From an uncultured Clostridium sp. (GTDB lineage: Bacteria; Bacillota; Clostridia; Lachnospirales; Lachnospiraceae), in NCBI GenBank assembly GCA_900544905.1, contig UQXF01000060.1, positions 1 to 21,687 on the forward strand: a DNA stretch of 21,687 nt. The letters run 5' to 3'. Positions 7,294-15,046 of the stretch are shown here, piece after piece. The position numbers and the translations under genes are program-made. Under the pieces are notes generated by a model that was not told where the DNA came from, ran no database searches, and worked only from the letters and a program-made list of their open reading frames with translations. Numbering within the stretch: position 1 is the stretch's first letter; each line of letters begins with the position of its first letter.

Positions 7294-7340
7294 ACAAAAT
7301 ACAAATAATGATATATGAATGCTGTTCTGTAATAATTTTA

Positions 7341-7349
7341 TGATATACT
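7341..7349 (+). promoter_or_regulatory. Extended -10 promoter for the restriction-modification gene
   Basis: TGATATACT gives an extended -10 (TG at 7341-7342, TATACT at 7344-7349) about 70 bases before the start codon. The -35 region is poor, as is usual for extended -10 promoters. AGGAGG near 7405 serves the ATG at 7419. Confidence 0.4.
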
Positions 7350-7418
7350 GTGGATATGATATGTAAAAATAGTCGGAGAAAGATTGGTGAATGCACGATT
7401 ATTTAGGAGGAAAAAAGC

Positions 7419-10217
7419 ATGACAGATGCAGAACAAAGAGAGGCTGCCCGTCAATTTGTAAACCGATGGATGGGAAAAGGGAAAGAAGATGAAGATGGAC
7501 GTTCTTATTGGATTGATTTATTGACGAATGTTTTGGGAATGGATAATGTGACAGAACGTTTGAATTTTGAAAAGAAAGTTGTAATTGATGGAAATACAAA
7601 ACGTATTGATGTATATATTCCTGAAACACGAGTAATCATTGAACAGAAGAGTCTTGGAAAAGCATTGGATCAGAAAATCAGGAATTCAGGAGATGTTGAT
7701 CTTACTCCATTTGAACAGGCAGACAGATATAATGGGAAACTGACTTTTGATGAAAGAGCTCGATGGATTGTTACGTCAAATTTTGCTGAAATTTGGATTT
7801 ATGATATGAACCAGAAACAGCCAGAACCGACAAAGATTGCTTTAGATGAATTACAAAGCAAATATCCATTGTTGGACTTCTTGGTGAAAAAGGAAGTAAA
7901 GACAATATCGCATGAAATGGAAGTATCAATAAAAGCAGGAGGTATTGTTGGGCTTATTTATGATGCGTTTTTAAAACAATATCGTATACCAGATATTAAG
8001 GAAAAGGATGAAACATTTGAGCAGAAAGAAAAAAGAGAGCATAAACTAAAGAGCCTGAATGCTTTATGTGTGCGAATTGTTTTTTGCTTGTATGCAGAAG
8101 ATGCTGGTATTTTTGGAAAGAGAAATATGTTTCACGATTATTTGGAAACATATGAAGTAAAGGATTGCCGGAGAGCTTTAATAGAATTATTTAAGATATT
8201 TGATACACCTGTATCAGAGCGAGACGAGTATTTGGAAGAAGAACTTGCTCAGTTCCCATATGTAAATGGTGGGTTATTTGCTGATGAAACTATTGAGATA
8301 CCACCTTTTACAGAGGAAATTAAAGAATTACTTCTTACAAAAGCGTCAGAAGATTTTGACTGGAGTGATATTTCTCCAACTATATTTGGAGCGGTATTTG
8401 AATCTACATTAAATCCTGAGACCAGACGTTCAGGAGGAATGCATTATACATCTATTGAAAATATTCATAAAGTTATTAGTCCTCTTTTTTTGGAAGATTT
8501 GCAAAAGGAATTTGATAGTGTTAGAGCAATTCAAGTGAAGCGTACCAGAGATAAAAAATTGGAAGAATTCCAAAATAAATTGGCATCACTTACATTTTTT
8601 GATCCTGCGTGTGGTTCCGGAAATTTCCTTACAGAAACATACCTGTCGCTTCGTCGTTTGGAGAATGAGGTGATAAGGGAAAAAGTTGGCGGACAAATGA
8701 CATTGGTAGAGGTAAATAATCCAATTAGAGTTTCTATTCAGCAATTTTATGGAATAGAGATTAACGATTTTGCAGTTACAGTTGCAAAAACGGCTTTATG
8801 GATTGCAGAATCTCAAATGTTGGAAGAAACGAAAAATATTGTGTATGGATTTAATGATGATTTTCTTCCTTTAAAGACATATGTAAATATCACAGAAGGA
8901 AATGCATTAAGAATTGATTGGAATGATGTAATTCCTGCAGAAAAATTATCGTTTATAATGGGAAATCCGCCATTTGTAGGAGCACGTTGGATGGCGTCGG
9001 AGCAGAAGGAAGATGTTGAGAAGATATTTGAAGGATGGAAGAGTATAGGAAATCTTGATTATGTTAGTTGCTGGTATAAAAAAGCGGCTGACTATATGGG
9101 AAATTATAATATCAGAGCAGCATTGGTATCAACTAATTCAATTACACAGGGAGAAAGTGTTTCGATTCTCTGGAAACCTCTTTTTGAATCAGGTCTACAC
9201 ATTGATTTTGCATACAGAACATTTATATGGGATAGTGAAGCGTCAATAAAAGCGCATGTTCATTGTGTAATTGTTGGCTTTAGTAGAGCTGTAAATAATA
9301 AGCAGAAAATAATTTTTTCAGGTGAGAACACAATTCCGGCGAATAATATTAATGGATATTTGCTTGATGCAGAAAATATATTCATTGAAAAAAGAATGAA
9401 ACCATTGTGTAATGTTCCTGAAATAGCATTAGGTGGGCAAGCAATTGATGGTGGATTTTTAATATTGACGGAAGAGGAAAAGGAAGAGTTTTTGGAAAAA
9501 GAACCACAGGCTTCTCCGTTTTTTAGACATTATATGATGGGAAAAGATTTTATTGATCGAAAGCCGAGATATTGTATTTGGCTTGTTGGAGCTGATCCTG
9601 GATTATTAAAAAAATGTCCGATGATATTAGAACGAGTGAATAAAGTACGTGAATTTAGACTTAGTAGTACAAGAGCGAACACAAAAAAAGCGGCTGAGAA
9701 TCCAACTTTATTTGCATCAATACTTGAACATAAAAATCAATATATTGCGATTCCCAAAGTTTCTTCTCAGAATCGTAGATATATTCCAATGGATTATTTA
9801 GATGGTGAAATTATTCCGGGAGACAAATTATTCACTATGCCAAATGCATCATTTTATGAATTTGGTGTATTGATGTCGAATGTTCATATGGCATGGATGC
9901 GAGCAGTGTGTGGAAGATTAAAAAGTGATTATAGTTATTCAAACACAATAGTGTATAACAATTTCCCGTGGCCTGTAGTAACGGAGAAGAATCGGGAACA
10001 AATTGAAAAATCGGCACAGGAAATTTTGAAAGCAAGAACATTATATCCGAATAGTAATCTTGCGGCTTTATATGATCCTTTAACAATGCCAGCCGAGTTA
10101 CGGCGAGCACATACTGCAAATGATAAAGCTGTTATGGCTGCATATGGCTTTAGTACAAAAATGACGGAAGCAGATTGTGTGGGAGAGTTGATGAAATTAT
10201 ACCAGAAAATGCAATGA
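7419..10217 (+). CDS. MmeI-like single-chain restriction-modification enzyme (type IIL/IIG)
   Basis: 932 residues, close to MmeI (about 919). It should both methylate adenine N6 on one strand and cut DNA at a distance, with recognition built into the same chain. The order fits: an N-terminal PD-(D/E)xK-type nuclease with Asp64 and Glu75-x-Lys77 (RIDVYIPETRVIIEQKS), a helical linker to about 330, a methyltransferase with SAM motif I FFDPACGSGNF (393-403) and catalytic NPPF at 516-519, and then a target-recognition region and C-terminal helices (about 640-932). All key residues are present and the frame is intact, so it looks active. It has its own AGGAGG site and promoter and a terminator behind. 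Standalone enzymes of this family act in phage defence. The recognition sequence cannot be read by eye. Confidence 0.9.
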   Translation: MTDAEQREAARQFVNRWMGKGKEDEDGRSYWIDLLTNVLGMDNVTERLNFEKKVVIDGNTKRIDVYIPETRVIIEQKSLGKALDQKIRNSGDVDLTPFEQADRYNGKLTFDERARWIVTSNFAEIWIYDMNQKQPEPTKIALDELQSKYPLLDFLVKKEVKTISHEMEVSIKAGGIVGLIYDAFLKQYRIPDIKEKDETFEQKEKREHKLKSLNALCVRIVFCLYAEDAGIFGKRNMFHDYLETYEVKDCRRALIELFKIFDTPVSERDEYLEEELAQFPYVNGGLFADETIEIPPFTEEIKELLLTKASEDFDWSDISPTIFGAVFESTLNPETRRSGGMHYTSIENIHKVISPLFLEDLQKEFDSVRAIQVKRTRDKKLEEFQNKLASLTFFDPACGSGNFLTETYLSLRRLENEVIREKVGGQMTLVEVNNPIRVSIQQFYGIEINDFAVTVAKTALWIAESQMLEETKNIVYGFNDDFLPLKTYVNITEGNALRIDWNDVIPAEKLSFIMGNPPFVGARWMASEQKEDVEKIFEGWKSIGNLDYVSCWYKKAADYMGNYNIRAALVSTNSITQGESVSILWKPLFESGLHIDFAYRTFIWDSEASIKAHVHCVIVGFSRAVNNKQKIIFSGENTIPANNINGYLLDAENIFIEKRMKPLCNVPEIALGGQAIDGGFLILTEEEKEEFLEKEPQASPFFRHYMMGKDFIDRKPRYCIWLVGADPGLLKKCPMILERVNKVREFRLSSTRANTKKAAENPTLFASILEHKNQYIAIPKVSSQNRRYIPMDYLDGEIIPGDKLFTMPNASFYEFGVLMSNVHMAWMRAVCGRLKSDYSYSNTIVYNNFPWPVVTEKNREQIEKSAQEILKARTLYPNSNLAALYDPLTMPAELRRAHTANDKAVMAAYGFSTKMTEADCVGELMKLYQKMQ

Positions 10218-10297
10218 TAAAAGTTTATAGAGCTGTTTTTTTGCTCAAAGTAAAATATTTGAAAACATAGAATATTCCAAATCCATAAAAGATGAAT

Positions 10298-10359
10298 AAA
10301 AACCAATATGGGAATTTTACAGGTGTTACAAAATTTGTAAAATTTTCATATTGGTTTTT
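10298..10359. terminator. Long hairpin terminator after the restriction-modification gene
   Basis: AACCAATATG (10301-10310) pairs with CATATTGGTT (10347-10356), extended by an A run on the left and a T run on the right. A second inner pairing GAATTTTAC / GTAAAATTTT lengthens the stem. A/T runs on both sides allow it to work in both directions. Confidence 0.8.
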
Positions 10360-10465
10360 TTGTAATATGTAAAAATTATAAATTTGGATATCGAGTAAGG
10401 TTTCGGATTTTTGATTTTTATGTATTTTTCAATTTTGGATATGGCTCCGAAATTGGCAATTTTGC

Positions 10466-10561
10466 GGAAGTGTATCCACACTTCCTGTCCTTGCTGTTTT
10501 TATAATCACATGGTGATTTCACAGGGATATAGGGCTGTTTAGCCTATTTTTTCTCCCTGTG
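10466..10561. other. Two perfect stem-loops in a gene-free region
   Basis: GGAAGTGT (10466-10473) / ACACTTCC (10478-10485) forms an 8-bp stem with a four-base loop. CACAGGGA (10520-10527) / TCCCTGTG (10554-10561) forms a second 8-bp stem that encloses a smaller GGCT/AGCC hairpin and a T run. No ORF covers them. They may be part of a structured RNA, a transfer-origin-like region or an element end. I cannot choose between these. Confidence 0.5.
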
Positions 10562-10634
10562 CTGTGACCGAAGAAATTCGAGGAACCAATTATATATTTA
10601 TGCTGAATGTGAGGAACTGGGGAGCACAATCCTC

Positions 10635-10832
10635 AGCAAGAATCCTACATCCGGAAAATATCATATTGCTAAAATAGCGATATGGTATTACCGGGGTGGA
10701 TCTTGCTCTAGTGTGTACTGAGACCTCGGCATAAATAGAAAAATGGGTTTGGGGAATCTCCAGCAAGATGAAAACCTGATGAGAGAATATTGTGATGAAA
10801 GACAATATTGTTAAACACAGGTGGATCTTGCT
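10635..10832 (+). repeat. Tandem pair of ~70-nt stem-loop units (AGCAAGAT...ATCTTGCT)
   Basis: Unit A is 10635-10707 and unit B is 10762-10832. Both start AGCAAGA(A)T and end GGTGGATCTTGCTCT (15 identical bases at 10695-10709 and 10820-10834), so their ends pair. Inside, A has ATATCATATTGCT (10658-10670) pairing with AGCGATATGGTAT (10676-10688), including two G-U pairs, plus CCGG/CCGG. B has ACCTG/CAGGT and the perfect AATATTGT/ACAATATT (10786-10793, 10802-10809). The outer stems are conserved while the inner stems differ in sequence but keep pairing, which suggests conserved RNA or single-strand DNA structure. TGGGGA...TC also precedes both units. Confidence 0.65.
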
Positions 10833-11016
10833 CTGGGGTAAGAAAGAAGTATCTTTATATTATCAAAATGATATTTGGAGTTTATGTTGTTGGAAAGTCG
10901 TAAGCAGGAAGATAACTTCAAGTTGTTGGTGCAAATATAATGAATAGAAGTGTCCAGTACATTTTTGGTGATGGGTATTTTGGTGGAATCCATTTTTATT
11001 TATTTTTGAATAATAA

Positions 11017-11139
11017 AATTTTGAATCTGCAGCCGATTCTGCCTGCCGGACAATGTTTTTAGATATCTGTAAACGTCACGGACTGAAACTTGATGAAGAA
11101 CCATCGGATGATGGAAGAAAGTATTTGGAAACACGATAG
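11017..11139 (+). pseudogene. Possible remnant of a mobilisation-type gene
   Basis: A short open stretch encodes SACRTMFLDICKRHGLKLDE and then EPSDDGRKYLETR before a stop. The CKRHGLKLDEEPS...GRKYLE pattern is one I loosely associate with mobilisation/recombination proteins of clostridial transposons. There is no proper start or ribosome site, and the following sequence is out of frame or closed. It would be a decayed fragment in the otherwise gene-free 10.36-11.46 kb stretch. Identification is weak. Confidence 0.25.
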
Positions 11140-11459
11140 AAGCAAACGCTGTACTTATCGTCTTGTCTGGCAGGGAAGATTATTAGGCATTAACCAGAGA
11201 GATATCGGCAGAGAAAACAGAAGTGATAGACAATGATATTTGTTAGATATGCTTCTTGTCGTTGGCTGCATCATATTAAAACGCTTTTTACGTTAAAAAA
11301 GTGCTGTGATCACAAGGCTTTTTGCAAGCAAAAATGAAAAGGCTATATATAGGTAGCCTGTGAAACTGGAAGTGCCCATTTTGGGCCTGATTTAAAGAAT
11401 AATGTTCTGACAGAGACCAATGGAATGACTCTCTGCTGGGGCTCCAAAAGAAAGGAAAA

Positions 11460-11633
11460 ATGATTATGGAAAAAATGATGAATACAAAAACAGAGGGTAA
11501 CACATTTACAAAGAAAATCGGGCAGACAGTCTATGTTGTCCGTTATCATTTCAATGAAAATGCAAAGGAAACAATGCAGGAGAAGATTAACCGGATGCTG
11601 GTTACAGAAGCAAGTCGACAGGCAGTGTATTAA
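11460..11633 (+). CDS. tnpW: TnpW-family small transposon protein
   Basis: 57 residues: MIMEKMMNTKTEGNTFTKKI followed by GQTVYVVRYHFNENAKETMQ and EKINRMLVTEASRQAVY. The core, K(R)IGxTxYxVxxHFxxxxKETMxxKI, is the signature of the small TnpW-type proteins encoded on Tn4451-like clostridial transposons and conjugative elements. Their biochemical role is not established. AAAGAAAGGA lies a few bases before the ATG at 11460. A second in-frame ATG (codon 3) is possible. No recombinase of the TnpX type is beside it, so it may be a leftover from an older element or belong with the TnpV gene at 18684. Confidence 0.75.
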   Translation: MIMEKMMNTKTEGNTFTKKIGQTVYVVRYHFNENAKETMQEKINRMLVTEASRQAVY

Positions 11634-11710
11634 AATTAGGTGGATGTAATTGAAGAAAAAATATGATATCATGTGAGTAACAAATCGGGATTTGGCAGAT
11701 GTAAAAGGAT

Positions 11711-11738
11711 TTTGACACGCATAATAAGTGATGTCAAA
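11711..11738 (+). promoter_or_regulatory. TTTGACA/TGTCAAA inverted repeat upstream of an XRE gene
   Basis: TTTGACA (11711-11717) and TGTCAAA (11732-11738) form a 7-bp inverted repeat containing a perfect -35 hexamer, 60-90 bases before the ATG at 11801. No convincing -10 lies 17 bases on. It is probably an operator/promoter element of the XRE-membrane gene. Confidence 0.35.
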
Positions 11739-11800
11739 GCTATTTTGTAGACAATAGTGAGTGTTTTTCCTACAATAAAAGTGCAAGGAGGTATAGTGGC

Positions 11801-12454
11801 ATGGAGCATGATATTGGATGCAAAATCAAGGAAGCCCGAATTGAAAAAAAGCTGACGCAAGAACAGGTTGCCGAATTGTTGGGTGTGAGTCGTCAGACCA
11901 TCTCAAATTGGGAAAATGAAAAATCCTATCCAGATATTATCAGCGTCATTAAAATGAGCGAATGCTACGATGTCTCTCTTGACTATCTATTGAAAGGAGA
12001 ACGAAAAATGAAAAGCTATTATGATTATCTTGAAGAAAGTACGAATGTTGTGAAAAGCAATGCCAACAGAAACAAGATTATTACGATTCTCTCCTATCTC
12101 TTGATTTGGGCGTTTGCAATGATAGTGTTCTGGTTTTTTACAAGTGGAAGTGACGCTATGGGTTACAGTTTGATGTTTCTTTGGTTTATTCTTCCTATAT
12201 CCACATTTATTGTATCTATTGTTATTGGTAAAAATAACTTTTGGGGAAAAGGAAAATGGGCATTCACTCTTTTCTTTGGCGTAATGTATATGCTTGCTGA
12301 ATATGGCACATTCAAAATGGCAAACAACATTGCTTTTAACAAACTGAATACCCCTGACTTGGGAATGATTGTAGCCGGAGCAATAATCTCTGCAATCGGT
12401 ATGTTGGTAGGTTCACTGTGGAATAAGAAACGCCACAATCAAAAAAATAAGTAA
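11801..12454 (+). CDS. XRE regulator fused to a four-helix membrane domain
   Basis: 217 residues. An N-terminal Cro/CI helix-turn-helix (about 6-66: IKEARIEKKLTQEQVAELLG, VSRQTISNWENEKSYPDIIS) is joined through a linker (67-92) to four hydrophobic segments at about 93-113, 120-143, 153-169 and 187-207. The protein should sit in the membrane with the DNA-binding head in the cytoplasm. This architecture is common in Firmicutes and is thought to link a membrane or envelope signal to transcription, but ligand and targets are unknown here. AAGGAGG lies 10 bases before the ATG. A terminator follows, so it is monocistronic. Confidence 0.9.
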   Translation: MEHDIGCKIKEARIEKKLTQEQVAELLGVSRQTISNWENEKSYPDIISVIKMSECYDVSLDYLLKGERKMKSYYDYLEESTNVVKSNANRNKIITILSYLLIWAFAMIVFWFFTSGSDAMGYSLMFLWFILPISTFIVSIVIGKNNFWGKGKWAFTLFFGVMYMLAEYGTFKMANNIAFNKLNTPDLGMIVAGAIISAIGMLVGSLWNKKRHNQKNK

Positions 12455-12504
12455 CAAGAAAAATTCAAGTTTGTAGAATTCAAAAATTTAATATGAAATG
12501 TGAG

Positions 12505-12543
12505 ATAGAGCGTATGGAAATAATCTATACGTTCTATTTTTTT
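12505..12543 (+). terminator. Intrinsic terminator after the XRE-membrane gene
   Basis: ATAGAGCGTAT (12505-12515) pairs with ATACGTTCTAT (12527-12537), with one G-U pair, followed by a run of T residues to 12543. Confidence 0.85.
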
Positions 12544-12837
12544 GCCTTTTTTGAAAAAGTGATTAAAAAACTATTGACATTTTGTTACTGGTAGAAGCAG
12601 ATGGTTATAAAAAGCTTTTGATAACTATGAGTGCAAAAACAGATAGCTGCGAAAATTTATTATGAGCTAATAGCAAAATTTGATATTTTGTGATATTGAG
12701 GGTATGGGGAATCGTAATCTCCATTAAGTTCGTCAGAGAATCATAATCCAGAAATGGGATTTTGAGTTACTCTAGGCGATACTTGCTTTAGAAAATGATT
12801 TGCCATAATGAGTTAGAACATGGGAGGAGGAAGCGTT
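12544..12837. other. Gene-free stretch with a 22-bp palindrome
   Basis: No ORF with a ribosome site. A TTGACA (12574-12579) lacks a matching -10. At 12604-12625 a 22-bp palindrome (GTTAT..AAAAGCTTTT..ATAAC) has a single mismatched pair. Around 12705 a GGGGAATC...ATCTCC stretch faintly recalls the flank of unit B at 10750. Probably decayed mobile-element DNA. Confidence 0.5.
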
Positions 12838-12843
12838 AAAAAA

Positions 12844-12869
12844 AGAGAGAGCCATAAGCAACTCTCTCT
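12844..12869 (-). terminator. Terminator of the minus-strand XRE-like gene
   Basis: AGAGAGAG (12844-12851) pairs with CTCTCTCT (12862-12869). On the minus strand the stem is followed by a T run (the A run at 12838-12844 on the plus strand). It lies 18 bases past the stop of the 12887-13684 gene. Confidence 0.85.
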
Positions 12870-12886
12870 GTGATAAAATTAAAAAG

Positions 12887-13684
12887 TTATAGTATCAGTG
12901 ATTCGGTAAGATTACAAAAATCCTTAACAGGAATATTTTCTTTAAGTGGTAAAGCTGTCTCTAAAAAGGTTTCGTCTGCAAATCTTTCGAGTTCAGAATC
13001 AAAATGTATAATTGAAGCATTTGTATTTAATTGGTATGGTGGAATTGTAACAAAATAATCATAATCTTCGTAAGAAGGAGTGGCGCAAGAAACTTTAATT
13101 TTTCCGTCCAATTTCAATTTTGCAAATTCTCCATAAATGGCAGTTAAGGCTTTTTTTCTTTCTTCATCAGAAGTAATTCTATCTACATATCTAATATACC
13201 AATAATCTATATTTCCCTCTTTTAATTCAATTAAATAATCGTATGATCTGGGCGTTCCAGATTTTATTGTCCATTCAACTTTATGCAGACTTGTCATCAT
13301 GGAAAGTCCACGCATTAAAGTAGAAAAAAACTTTTCATGCACCTGAACAGTAGAGAGATCCAGAGAAAATCCATTGTCTGCAATTATCTTTTTTCGTTCC
13401 CGTATTTTCTTAGAAGAATATCCCGTTGCATCATATAATTCTTGGATAAGTTCTGGATCATCAATGGCTTTTGCAATTTTATCAATAGTGCTTTTATATG
13501 GTCTTCCAGATCGGGCACCGTTGAGCATTCGTGAAATGGTTGCATTATTTAAGCCTGTTTGTTCAGATAATTCTTTTTGTGTTTTTTTCTGTAAAATGAT
13601 TTGAAGTATATTGATGAATCTTTCCTGATCGTAAACGCTGTCAGGATTTATTAGTGTGCCTGAATTTGATATAAATTCGTTCAT
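12887..13684 (-). CDS. XRE-like repressor with large C-terminal domain
   Basis: 265 residues. A helix-turn-helix lies at about residues 24-72 (QIILQKKTQKELSEQTGLNN then ATISRMLNGARSGRPYKST, IDKIAKAI). The C-terminal ~150 residues form an alpha/beta domain with many aromatic residues (DYLIELKEGNIDYWYIRYVD, YEDYDYFVTIPPYQ) that I do not recognise. It may be a ligand-binding or dimerisation domain. GAGGAG precedes the ATG. It is divergent from the tyrosine-recombinase operon, and the shared 240-base control region holds repeated AAGTCAA half sites around the recombinase promoter, so it is very probably that operon's repressor. A TATAAT (minus strand, 13752-13747) is a candidate -10 for this gene. 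Confidence 0.85.
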   Translation of the reverse strand: MNEFISNSGTLINPDSVYDQERFINILQIILQKKTQKELSEQTGLNNATISRMLNGARSGRPYKSTIDKIAKAIDDPELIQELYDATGYSSKKIRERKKIIADNGFSLDLSTVQVHEKFFSTLMRGLSMMTSLHKVEWTIKSGTPRSYDYLIELKEGNIDYWYIRYVDRITSDEERKKALTAIYGEFAKLKLDGKIKVSCATPSYEDYDYFVTIPPYQLNTNASIIHFDSELERFADETFLETALPLKENIPVKDFCNLTESLIL

Positions 13685-13696
13685 TCAAATCTCCTC

Positions 13697-13891
13697 TTGA
13701 CTTCTTTGACTTTGTATAAATTGACTTCTTGTATTTTATCTTATCAATTATATCCCTAAAAATCAATTTAAAACATAAAGAAATCAAAAAATGCTTTATT
13801 GATATTCTTGCAAAAGTCAAAGAAGTCAAAAACGTAATTGACATTTTGACATCTTTGTGTATAATGTAAATCAAGAAGTCAAAGAAGTCAA
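13697..13891. promoter_or_regulatory. Operator array of AAGTCAA repeats
   Basis: AAGTCAA half sites occur in 9-bp-spaced pairs: 13814 and 13823 (plus orientation), about 13877 and 13885 (plus), and inverted as TTGACTT at 13697, 13706 and 13721. The core AAGTCAAAGAAGTCAA therefore appears twice in direct and once in inverted orientation. One pair sits just upstream and one just downstream of the recombinase promoter, and the inverted set sits at the start of the repressor gene. This geometry fits joint repression of both promoters. Confidence 0.75.
13838..13865 (+). promoter_or_regulatory. Consensus sigma-70/SigA promoter of the tyrosine-recombinase operon
   Basis: TTGACA (13838-13843) and TATAAT (13860-13865) with a 16-bp spacer, both perfect hexamers. 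Transcription would start near 13872, inside the downstream operator pair, and run into the recombinase genes. Confidence 0.8.
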
Positions 13892-13924
13892 ATGAATCAA
13901 AAAGAAAGGAAGGAGGGCTGTGGA

Positions 13925-15028
13925 TTGAAATATAGGGTTGTTTCGATTTTGAAAGATAATAGACCACGTTTTTTGATTATTTCTGATATTGAAGAAATTG
14001 AAATCCTTCCATCAAAGTATTTGAAGCATCTGGATCAGATTAATGCTTCTCCGAATACTGTAAAATCTGCAGCTTTCGCACTTTCATATTATTACAATTT
14101 TCTGCAGGAGCAAACGATAGGATTGGATGAGATTATATTGCGATCCTATTCAGAGCAGAATAAACATTTTATTGATTTCTTGTATTGGGTTAAGAGTGGA
14201 AAGCATACTGAGCATAACACACAGACGAGCAATAAGACCTGCAATATGTATCTTGGTGCAGTCTTCAGATACTACCAGTTTTTGGCACTGGAAGATGTTT
14301 TGCCAATGCTTAAAGTCTTACGAGTAAAAAAAGTATCGTATTTTGACAGTATGGGAGTAAATCATCAAAATGCAGTGAATTCGTTTAAAGGTTTCTTCAA
14401 AGAAGAAGAACCTAATCTGGAAGAAATAACATCCGAAGAAATACAGGAACTGATAAATGCCTGTACGAATGATAGAGATCGATTGCTGATAGCAATGATG
14501 GCAGAAACCGGTCTTAGATTAGGGGAAATTCTGGGAATCCATTATACCGAAGATATTGATTTTGAAAGAAGGACGGTTCGGGTAAGGTATCGTGAATCCA
14601 ATACCAACTTGGCAAGAGCAAAAAATGCAGAATATAGAATGGCTTTGTTAAGTAATACAACTTTTGAGTTCTTGGTTAAGTACATTTCTGATAACCGAAA
14701 AAGTCTGATGAACTCGGAGTATCTATTTACAAAATTGACAGGAAAAAACAAAGGAGAGCCATTAGATGCGGATTCTGTGTATAGCATGTTGAAAAGGCTA
14801 TCCAAAAAAACGGATATCAATTCCCATCCGCATCAGCTCCGACACTATTTTGCGGAGGAAAGAAGAAAAGAAGGGTGGGATTTGAATGACATTCGTTTTG
14901 CCCTGGGGCATAAGAAAGTCGAAACTACCATTAAATACTTGGGTGAAAATAATGAACGATTGATAGAAGCGACAGATCAATACTACTCAAATAATGAAGA
15001 TTTATACCAAATTGCAGATTTTCTGTAA
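13925..15028 (+). CDS. Tyrosine recombinase 1 of a Tn554-like trio
   Basis: 367 residues from the TTG at 13925. AGGAGGG (13911-13917) is ideally spaced for this start, whereas an in-frame ATG at 13892 lies in the operator without a ribosome site. Phage-integrase-type site-specific recombinase: N-terminal SAM-like core-binding domain about 35-150, catalytic domain about 165-355. The catalytic set is complete: Arg198 (GLRLGE), Lys in ARAKNAE, His303-x2-Arg306 (HQLRH), His329 (LGHKK), nucleophile Tyr338 (TIKYL). Length and position match TnpA of Tn554 (about 361). It is followed after 18 bases by recombinase 2 and is probably co-translated with it. Confidence 0.9.
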   Translation: MKYRVVSILKDNRPRFLIISDIEEIEILPSKYLKHLDQINASPNTVKSAAFALSYYYNFLQEQTIGLDEIILRSYSEQNKHFIDFLYWVKSGKHTEHNTQTSNKTCNMYLGAVFRYYQFLALEDVLPMLKVLRVKKVSYFDSMGVNHQNAVNSFKGFFKEEEPNLEEITSEEIQELINACTNDRDRLLIAMMAETGLRLGEILGIHYTEDIDFERRTVRVRYRESNTNLARAKNAEYRMALLSNTTFEFLVKYISDNRKSLMNSEYLFTKLTGKNKGEPLDADSVYSMLKRLSKKTDINSHPHQLRHYFAEERRKEGWDLNDIRFALGHKKVETTIKYLGENNERLIEATDQYYSNNEDLYQIADFL

Positions 15029-15046
15029 AAGGAAGGAGGGATTACC

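Noticed and set aside
10990..11260. A complete mobilisation gene
   Set aside because: Only about 30 residues look protein-like; stops occur in all forward frames around it. Listed as a weak remnant.
13892..13924. ATG at 13892 as start of recombinase 1
   Set aside because: It lies at the end of the AAGTCAA operator with no ribosome site, while TTG 13925 has AGGAGGG at ideal spacing, as does the TTG of recombinase 2.
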